DNA of 11,554 nucleotides from Syntrophomonas sp. Its GTDB lineage: Bacteria; Bacillota; Syntrophomonadia; Syntrophomonadales; Syntrophomonadaceae. Below, piece after piece: positions 6,879-11,554 of this stretch. How positions within the stretch are numbered: the first letter of the stretch is position 1; each line of letters starts with the position of its first letter. The stretch covers positions 1 to 11,554 of the forward strand of contig JAQUUV010000047.1 in the NCBI GenBank assembly GCA_028693695.1, read 5' to 3'. Below the pieces are notes generated by a model. It was not told the origin of the DNA. It made no database searches and worked only from the letters and a program-made list of their open reading frames with translations. The position numbers and the translations under genes are program-made.

Positions 6879-7056
6879 CAGCCAAATCTTTACGAGACCT
6901 ATACTGAAGCAATAACCTCAATAGAGGCTTACATAGATTTTAATAACAATAATCGTATCCATTCAGCCCTGGAATATTTAACCCCGGCTGAGTATTACCA
7001 GCTAAGTACTCTTAAAAATGTTGCCTAGCTGTGTTGACAATATGGGGTTCATTACA
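6879..7056 (+). pseudogene. 3' remnant of an IS3-family element: integrase (OrfB) C-terminus and right end
   Basis: In the frame open from 6879 to the TAG at 7026-7028 the translation includes EAYIDFNNNNRIHSALEYLT, then PAEYY. This is the C-terminal signature of IS3-family (IS150-like) rve-type transposases, normally YIxFYNNxRIHSALGYLTP. Only about 49 codons remain, and the frame is closed upstream by a stop at 6876-6878, with the DDE core missing. Downstream, bases 7030-7056 read in reverse as TGTAATGAACCCCATATTGT, which resembles an IS3-family terminal inverted repeat starting with TG, so the right end is probably 7056. No left end is visible. The deletion end falls within about 100-120 bp of the ABC operon start. 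Confidence 0.75.
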
Positions 7057-7094
7057 AAAGTAATACGATGATGAAATTTGCGCAGGCAAGAACG

Positions 7095-7601
7095 TCACCA
7101 TTGCCTGATTAAATAAGCAATGGCTGCAACCAAATATACATTTAAATCTGGATCAGTGATATTTAGAGTCACTTTACCCGCAAAATTGTCACGGCATTTT
7201 GCAAGAACATTGTTATCCGAATCAAGAAATTGGGGCTCAGCCCCCATTGTGCTATCTCTAATAAAAAATTTTTTTCCGTTTATTTGCAGTTCCATAAAGA
7301 AACCAATTTTCAGCTTAGGAATTAAGGTCAAATCAAAACAAACATCTGGTTGGCCATATATTATTCCTGTCCATGTTTTTTTAAACGCTAAAAACCGAGA
7401 AGTAGCTTTGAGTTGTAAAACCAAATCTCTCCTTTCATTTTTAATATTGACATTAAGAACGCTCGTTTTATCAATAAACCTTGCCAAATGCTGTCCTTTA
7501 TGTCTCCAATACAAGTTAGCATAGCCTATTATGTTATTGTTTTCATCCAGAATGTCTTGTTCAAATTTTAGTATCTTAAACTGTAATGTATAGTTGCTCA
7601 T
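7095..7601 (-). CDS. Hypothetical protein, weakly LURP-one/scramblase-like
   Basis: This is a 168-residue soluble protein with no signal peptide. It is rich in beta-strand-like alternating segments and has a hydrophobic C-terminal helix (VYLVAAIAYLIRQW). The pattern resembles the LURP-one/Tubby-C/phospholipid scramblase fold. In that fold a 12-strand barrel made of short strands surrounds a C-terminal hydrophobic helix, and the ending ITDPDLNVYLVAAIAYLI is reminiscent of it. The similarity is too weak to assign function. The start at 7601 is chosen over the in-frame start at 7679 because GAGAGGTG lies 7 nt before it and the extra codons are unconserved-looking. A 7-bp perfect inverted repeat (CCATTGC at 7098-7104, GCAATGG at 7117-7123) lies in the last codons. 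It stands alone, between an IS remnant and a transposase unit. Confidence 0.6.
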   Translation of the reverse strand: MSNYTLQFKILKFEQDILDENNNIIGYANLYWRHKGQHLARFIDKTSVLNVNIKNERRDLVLQLKATSRFLAFKKTWTGIIYGQPDVCFDLTLIPKLKIGFFMELQINGKKFFIRDSTMGAEPQFLDSDNNVLAKCRDNFAGKVTLNITDPDLNVYLVAAIAYLIRQW

Positions 7602-7869
7602 AAAAGAACACCTCTCACAATCACTAAGATAGCAAAAATAAATATTTTCAATATTTTCTACCATTCGATTGATTCCCACCTATTTCCTTCCCATAAATTG
7701 TTGCATATTGTGACATTTTCTGCTTTCGGGTTGTCTGGATTATTCTTGCGGAAAAAAGAGGGCGTTATAAATACCAGTTTTGCTAACTTATCGGGCTTAC
7801 CTCGGCATGAGGACCCCTCCCTTGTTACAACCTGATTTTACCATGCGGGCAATAATGACACATCCAAAG

Positions 7870-7915
7870 CGTCCCCCCGGGACATCCGCTTATTATTGCA
7901 TGATGCACGGGGACG
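7870..7915. repeat. REP-like hairpin region at the left end of the transposase unit
   Basis: CGTCCCC (7870-7876) is complementary to GGGGACG (7909-7915). Inside lie a second inverted repeat GTCCC/GGGAC (7871-7883) and TGCAT/ATGCA near 7898-7908. Such G/C-rich imperfect hairpins are the substrates of REP-associated transposases. The rest of 7602-7869 holds no gene or clear signal. Confidence 0.55.
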
Positions 7916-7928
7916 GTTCTCTTGCTTC
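7909..7928 (+). repeat. Left inverted repeat of the transposase unit
   Basis: This 20-bp sequence is repeated in inverted form at 8751-8770 with one mismatch (C to T at the thirteenth base). Confidence 0.8.
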
Positions 7929-7973
7929 CTTTGTTATTATATGGTATAAAGGATAAAAATGGGAGAGGTGCAA

Positions 7974-8747
7974 ATGCCAAGAAATGCTAGGCAAAAGAGT
8001 GAAAACGGTATTTACCATATCATGGTTAGAGGAATTAACCGGCAAGATATATTTCACGATGATGAAGACCAGCAAAGATATTTGGAAACGATAGCACGCA
8101 TGAAGAAAGAAAACCGATTCGAAGTATACGGCTTCTGTTTAATGACCAACCACGTTCATTTATTAGTTCAGGAAAAGGAAGAAGAAATATCCCGTATTAT
8201 GAAGCGAATTGGTATAAGTTATGCTTGGTGGTATAATTCCAAATACAATCGAGTGGGGCATCTATTTCAGGACCGGTATAAGAGTGAGGGCATTGATAAG
8301 GATGCCTATTTACTCAGTGTAATACGCTATATCCATAAAAATCCGGTGATGGCGGGCATGGTTGAAGAACCGGAAGAGTTTAGATGGAGTAGTTGCAGAG
8401 TATATTATGGAGAAAAAGAATATCCGGTAGGGCTAACGGATACTGGGTTTATACTGGGCTTATTTGCTAATAACGAGCTTGAGGCAGTAAAAAAGTTTAA
8501 ACAACACATGAAAGCAGAACATCAAGACACCTGTCTTGATGATAATATAAAGCTGCGACTAAGCGATATAAAATTGGTATCTGAAATCAAAACTATCTTG
8601 AACGGGGAACCTGTAATTGCACTACTGACGATGGAAAAAAAGAGACGTAACGAAATACTTAAACAGATAAAATTAATCGAAGGTTCAACCCAAAGGCAAA
8701 TTGCACGTGTAACCGGATTAAATCAAAGCTTAATCTTTAAGGCTTAG
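7974..8747 (+). CDS. REP-associated tyrosine transposase (Y1_Tnp/TnpA_REP family)
   Basis: This is a 257-residue single-strand DNA nuclease-like transposase of the IS200/IS605-related Y1 class. Evidence is the opening PRNARQKSENGIYHIMVRGI, FCLMTNHVHLLV with the metal-binding His pair (60 and 62), FQDRYKSEGI, and IRYIHKNPVMAG with Tyr119 as the probable nucleophile. A C-terminal helix-turn-helix-like end follows (RQIARVTGLNQSLI, about 239-252). Such enzymes cut and paste REP palindromes and are mostly domesticated. The ATG at 7974 follows GGGAGAGGTG by 3 nt; an ATG at 7959 is in frame but lacks a good site. All expected catalytic residues are present, so it looks intact. Confidence 0.9.
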   Translation: MPRNARQKSENGIYHIMVRGINRQDIFHDDEDQQRYLETIARMKKENRFEVYGFCLMTNHVHLLVQEKEEEISRIMKRIGISYAWWYNSKYNRVGHLFQDRYKSEGIDKDAYLLSVIRYIHKNPVMAGMVEEPEEFRWSSCRVYYGEKEYPVGLTDTGFILGLFANNELEAVKKFKQHMKAEHQDTCLDDNIKLRLSDIKLVSEIKTILNGEPVIALLTMEKKRRNEILKQIKLIEGSTQRQIARVTGLNQSLIFKA

Positions 8748-8750
8748 CTA

Positions 8751-8770
8751 GAAGCAAAAGAACCGTCCCC
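8751..8770 (-). repeat. Right inverted repeat of the transposase unit
   Basis: This is the inverted counterpart of 7909-7928, placed 3 nt after the transposase stop codon. Confidence 0.8.
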
Positions 8771-8815
8771 TCGCTTCTTTCATGACTAATGGAGGAAATT
8801 TATTCAAATTAGTGA

Positions 8816-8838
8816 TAAAGTATAAATAATATACTTTA
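8816..8838. repeat. Perfect AT-rich palindrome upstream of the kinase gene
   Basis: TAAAGTATA (8816-8824) and TATACTTTA (8830-8838) form a perfect 9-bp inverted repeat around 5 nt, 54 nt before the kinase ATG. The same stretch could hold a -10 element (TAATAT), so the palindrome may be an operator over the promoter. No run of T follows it in either direction, so it is not an obvious terminator. Confidence 0.4.
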
Positions 8839-8892
8839 ATGAAGATGTGAAACTTCCTTTGGATATCATTCCAATAGAGAGGTAGCTGTAGA

Positions 8893-10557
8893 ATGGCAAA
8901 ACAAAACAGAGTAAACGATTTGTTTCAATCAGAAAGGCATATTCTGGAATCCGCACAGTCAATTATCGCTAAAGCTGACAACCGGAGCAACCCCCTTCTG
9001 CAAGAATATGAATTATTAACCTCCAGTTACAAACGATTGTTACGACAAACTAATAAATTGCTCAATATTAGTGACAGTCAGCAAAGAAATTTGAAAAATG
9101 TACAAAATGATCTAATTAATCTACTAAATAATACCGGACAAGGTTTTCTAACTTTCGCATCGGATTTGCTGGTGGACAAAGAGTTCAGCCAGGAGTGTGT
9201 AAATATTTTCGGGCAAAAAATTGATAATCTGAATATCCTGGAACTCTTGCACAATCCAGCCGATGAAGAGCAGAACATTCTTTTGAAGCGGATTTTTAAC
9301 CTTATTTTTTCCCCGGATAGTAAGTCGCGTCGAGAAATCTATATGGAGCTATTACCTGACAACATACTGCTAAATGATAAGCATATTCACCTAGATTATA
9401 AAGTAATTACGCAAATTGAAGGTGACGCCACCCAGGAAGTATTGATGTTAATTCTGACTGATATTAGCGAAAAAATAAGGCTGGAAAACCAAATAGAAAG
9501 AGAACGCAATCAACTAAAAACAATTGTTAACGTAGTGGTGAATTACAATGATTTTATAGGGTGCTGGAGAGAATACCGTTTTTTCGTTCAGGTGAAAATT
9601 CCCCAGCTTCTACAGGAAGACAATTCTCTGCGTGACAATATTCGGGAAATATATCGCAAGGTTCACACTTTCAAGGGAAGTTGGGCCATGTTTGGCATGC
9701 AAAACACAGCTAATCATTTACATGAATTAGAAAATCAGATAGCCAGCATGATTGAAGAAATTGACGAAACCCCAATTCATGATGCCACCGTAAACCTTAA
9801 TATCAATCATCTAGAGGAATGGCTCCAGGAAGATATCTCCCAAATAACTAACGTGCTGGGTAAAGATTTCTTCGTCCAGGAAAATATCGTAAACGTTGAC
9901 AAGCAAAAAATACTCGATATAGAAGAAAAGGTTAAAATGTATTTACCTAATAATGATGGGGAAGTTTTGCTGAAAGAAATACGAAAACTAAGATACAAGA
10001 ACTTAAAAGCTCTCTTAAAAATTTATGTTGATTATGTAGCGATGTTATCAGAAGCTACTGAAAAAATCGTAAGTCCGCTGGTTATTGAGGGAAACGATAT
10101 TTTTATCGACGAGGATATGTATGCTGGTTTTATAAAGTGCCTTGGGCATGTGTTTAGAAACAGTGTCGATCATGGTATAGAATCTCCCAACCAAAGACTC
10201 TCAAGCGGTAAACTAGAATACGGAACTATAACTTGTCTTCTAGAAATTCAGGATGACCACATTGTAATAGTTGTGGCTGATGATGGCCGAGGTGTAGATG
10301 TAAATCAGGTGCGGGAAAAGGCGATTAGAAATGGGATCAAGGATACTAAGACTGATATTTCAGATGAAAAGCTACTGCTTCTCATGTTTGAGGATGAATT
10401 CTCTACCCGGGATACAGTGACCATTTTATCAGGCCGGGGAGAGGGCTTAGCCTGTGTCAAGGAGGAATTAGATAAACTGGCAGGAGCAATAAAGATTAGA
10501 ACTGTGGTCGGAAAGGGTACGGAATTTGCATTTATTTTGCCTATTATTACCATATAA
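8893..10557 (+). CDS. CheA-like histidine kinase: PAS-like, Hpt and HATPase_c domains, no CheW domain
   Basis: This is a cytoplasmic 554-residue kinase without membrane spans. Residues 1-75 are helical and charged, perhaps coiled coil. Residues 80-195 resemble a PAS-type sensor fold ending in the usual ILTDISEKIRLENQIERER linker. An Hpt domain covers about 215-325 with the phosphoacceptor His258 in KVHTFKGSWAMFGM. A CheA-type ATPase domain lies at about 395-554, with N-box HVFRNSVDHGIE (Asn423, Asp426, His427), G1 DDGRGVD (463-469), G2 SGRGEGL (513-519) and a final GKGTEF. Unlike chemotaxis CheA it lacks P2, a recognisable P3 dimer bundle and the C-terminal CheW-like P5 domain. It therefore probably responds to a soluble signal rather than to receptor arrays. 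GAGAGGTAG precedes the ATG by 7 nt. The receiver gene 121 nt downstream is the likely partner. Confidence 0.85.
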   Translation: MAKQNRVNDLFQSERHILESAQSIIAKADNRSNPLLQEYELLTSSYKRLLRQTNKLLNISDSQQRNLKNVQNDLINLLNNTGQGFLTFASDLLVDKEFSQECVNIFGQKIDNLNILELLHNPADEEQNILLKRIFNLIFSPDSKSRREIYMELLPDNILLNDKHIHLDYKVITQIEGDATQEVLMLILTDISEKIRLENQIERERNQLKTIVNVVVNYNDFIGCWREYRFFVQVKIPQLLQEDNSLRDNIREIYRKVHTFKGSWAMFGMQNTANHLHELENQIASMIEEIDETPIHDATVNLNINHLEEWLQEDISQITNVLGKDFFVQENIVNVDKQKILDIEEKVKMYLPNNDGEVLLKEIRKLRYKNLKALLKIYVDYVAMLSEATEKIVSPLVIEGNDIFIDEDMYAGFIKCLGHVFRNSVDHGIESPNQRLSSGKLEYGTITCLLEIQDDHIVIVVADDGRGVDVNQVREKAIRNGIKDTKTDISDEKLLLLMFEDEFSTRDTVTILSGRGEGLACVKEELDKLAGAIKIRTVVGKGTEFAFILPIITI

Positions 10558-10678
10558 TGTCCACACTAATTCAAGACTTAATTCCTCAGCCTGATTGAAT
10601 AAAAAAGAATGGTGCTGCAAGAAACAATTTACCAGTACTAGACAAGTGCTACAATTAACAAGGAGGATTTTTGTAAGA

Positions 10679-11044
10679 ATGGCAAAAATTTTAATCGTAG
10701 ATGACTCAATGCTAACCCGTACAACCCTGCGCAGAATATTAGAAGAAGCAGGCCATGAGGTAGTAGGAGAAGCCAGAGATGGGGTGGAAGCCTTATCAAT
10801 GTACACCAATAAGCGGCCGGACCTGGTAACTATGGATTTAACTATGCCAAAAACTGATGGTATGGAAGCTATACAAAACATAATCAATAGATTTCCTGAT
10901 GCCAGAATTGTAGTAATCAGCGCTATTGGCCATAAAATTAAAGTTCTGGAAGCAATTGAAAGCGGCGCTAAAAATTATATCATTAAGCCTTTTGATAGCA
11001 ATAAAGTTTTATGGGTATTGCATAAGGTTCTTACGAATTCTTAA
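10679..11044 (+). CDS. CheY-like single-domain response regulator
   Basis: This is a 121-residue stand-alone receiver domain (REC) without output domain. Conserved residues are the acidic pair Asp8-Asp9 (ILIVDDS), phosphoacceptor Asp53 (VTMDLTMP), Ser81 (VVISA) in the switch position and Lys103 (IIKPF). The sequence MDLTMPKTDGMEA and the AIESGAKNYIIKPF ending are typical of CheY proteins of Firmicutes. It probably receives phosphate from the kinase encoded 121 nt upstream on the same strand; its downstream target could be the flagellar switch or another protein. ATG at 10679 is chosen because homologous sequence starts there (MAKILIVDD) and AAGGAGG ends 12 nt before it, somewhat farther than usual. 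Longer in-frame starts would lie upstream of that site. Confidence 0.9.
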   Translation: MAKILIVDDSMLTRTTLRRILEEAGHEVVGEARDGVEALSMYTNKRPDLVTMDLTMPKTDGMEAIQNIINRFPDARIVVISAIGHKIKVLEAIESGAKNYIIKPFDSNKVLWVLHKVLTNS

Positions 11045-11177
11045 AAATAGCTAAAATGACTACCAAATAATCATCATTGCATACGATCTGTTGATCCTGA
11101 CTTCCAGTACTCAGGTAATCTGCTGGCGGTTATTATTTCAATGAATAAATAATGAGTAGTTCATCTATAGAAAGGTT

Positions 11178-11554
11178 ATGATTGATATAAAAAAGATACC
11201 AACAATATTTCTATTCATTATAACAAATATAGTTGAGTTATATTTTTTGGGTTATTTATTTATTGTATATTCATCATTACTTCCTTTTTCCTGGCAGAAT
11301 ATATTTCCATGGTATGAAACAGACCCAATTGGCATACTTATCGTGTGTTATTTAATATTTGCATTTTTAATAATAGGAGTAATATTAAAAAATATTGGAA
11401 CGAAAGTTCCGATATCGAAATCAAATGCAATACTTCCTTTTTATACTATTGGATATTTAGCCGTAACTGTGTTTACGGTTGATAAATTTCGTGACTTTTG
11501 CATAATTTCTAGTTGGCTTATAATAATTATCTCTTTTATTTCCATCATTATTAC
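11178..11554 (+). CDS. Multi-span membrane protein, unknown (partial, cut by the right edge)
   Basis: An uninterrupted frame of 125 codons starts at ATG 11178 and continues past the window end. It encodes a strongly hydrophobic protein with at least three or four likely spans (about 8-36, 54-75, 90-108 and 114 onward) joined by short loops such as LKNIGTKVPISKSN. I do not recognise a family. Base composition is clearly more AT-rich than the flanking genes, in part because of Ile/Phe/Leu content, and may indicate recent acquisition. The only nearby ribosome binding site is AAAGG, unusually close to the ATG, so the start is uncertain. The interval 11045-11177 shows no clear terminator or promoter. 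Confidence 0.55.
   Translation, partial: MIDIKKIPTIFLFIITNIVELYFLGYLFIVYSSLLPFSWQNIFPWYETDPIGILIVCYLIFAFLIIGVILKNIGTKVPISKSNAILPFYTIGYLAVTVFTVDKFRDFCIISSWLIIIISFISIII

Larger units (their letters stand above)
7909..8770. mobile_element. REP-associated tyrosine transposase unit with 20-bp inverted ends
   Basis: The left end 7909-7928 (GGGGACGGTTCTCTTGCTTC) and the right end 8751-8770 are inverted copies with a single mismatch, enclosing one transposase gene whose stop lies 3 nt before the right repeat. The arrangement implies a unit that may move or be mobilised as a whole. It also matches a pattern that recurs in Clostridia, where RAYT genes sit between GGGGACGGTTC-type repeats. Confidence 0.7.

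Noticed and set aside
6781..6930. Antisense frame upstream of the ABC ATPase, ending in the ATGCCGTAG, as a real upstream gene
   Set aside because: It is open for only about 60 codons, has no convincing start or ribosome site, matches no family I know, and overlaps the IS3 remnant on the other strand.
7098..7123. CCATTGC/GCAATGG inverted repeat as a terminator
   Set aside because: It lies within the last codons of a gene, has a 12-nt loop and no T-run on either strand.
7602..7869. A CRISPR array, tRNA or riboswitch between the hypothetical gene and the transposase
   Set aside because: No direct repeats, cloverleaf or known aptamer core can be seen there.
10628..10655. TTTACC-16-TACAAT as a promoter for the CheY-like gene
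   Set aside because: Transcription would start near 10662, inside the AAGGAGG ribosome site, so the transcript could not be translated efficiently.
11092..11115. CCTGA/TCAGG inverted repeat after the CheY-like gene as a terminator
   Set aside because: The stem is only 5 bp with a 10-nt loop, and no T-run follows.

Overview
The window looks like a chromosomal segment of an endospore-forming Firmicute, most likely a Clostridia-class anaerobe (a Syntrophomonas/Desulfotomaculum-like genome would fit). The reasons are strong AGGAGG-type ribosome binding sites, TTG and GTG starts, an S-box (SAM-I) leader in front of a MetN gene, a GerMN/Gmad2 spore-germination-type lipoprotein, a Uma2 protein, and a REP-type transposase flanked by GGGGACGG-type inverted repeats. 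The taxon is an inference; no rRNA or housekeeping marker is present.

Left part (1-1740, mostly minus strand). The first 91 codons of metN, the ATPase of a methionine importer, run off the left edge. Its leader carries a sigma-A promoter, a SAM-I riboswitch and an intrinsic terminator. A 159-bp MITE-like palindrome (374-532) sits inside the riboswitch aptamer and splits it into two recognisable halves. Upstream lies a GerMN-Gmad2 lipoprotein gene.

Middle (1918-7056). A Uma2-family gene with its own promoter runs on the plus strand. Converging on it is a minus-strand operon, in transcription order: MacB/LolD-type ABC ATPase (6760-6077), an exported protein with tandem Ig-like domains and one C-terminal membrane anchor (6052-4391), a FtsX/MacB-type permease (4398-3025), and probably a 77-residue single-span protein (2918-2685). 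This resembles a type VII ABC (mechanotransmission/efflux) system in which the Ig-like protein stands where an adaptor often is. The ATPase reading frame has no ATG/GTG/TTG at its expected start. An ATC codon sits at ideal distance from AGGAGG, and just upstream lies the 3' remnant of an IS3-family element (about 6879-7056, plus strand).

Right part (7095-11554). A minus-strand gene of unknown role (weakly LURP-one/scramblase-like) is followed by a self-contained REP-associated tyrosine transposase unit (7909-8770) with nearly perfect 20-bp terminal inverted repeats. Next comes a CheA-like kinase (Hpt plus ATPase, no CheW-like domain) and a stand-alone CheY-like receiver, probably a two-component pair. 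The window ends in an AT-rich, multi-span membrane protein gene cut by the right edge. No tRNA, rRNA or CRISPR array was seen.
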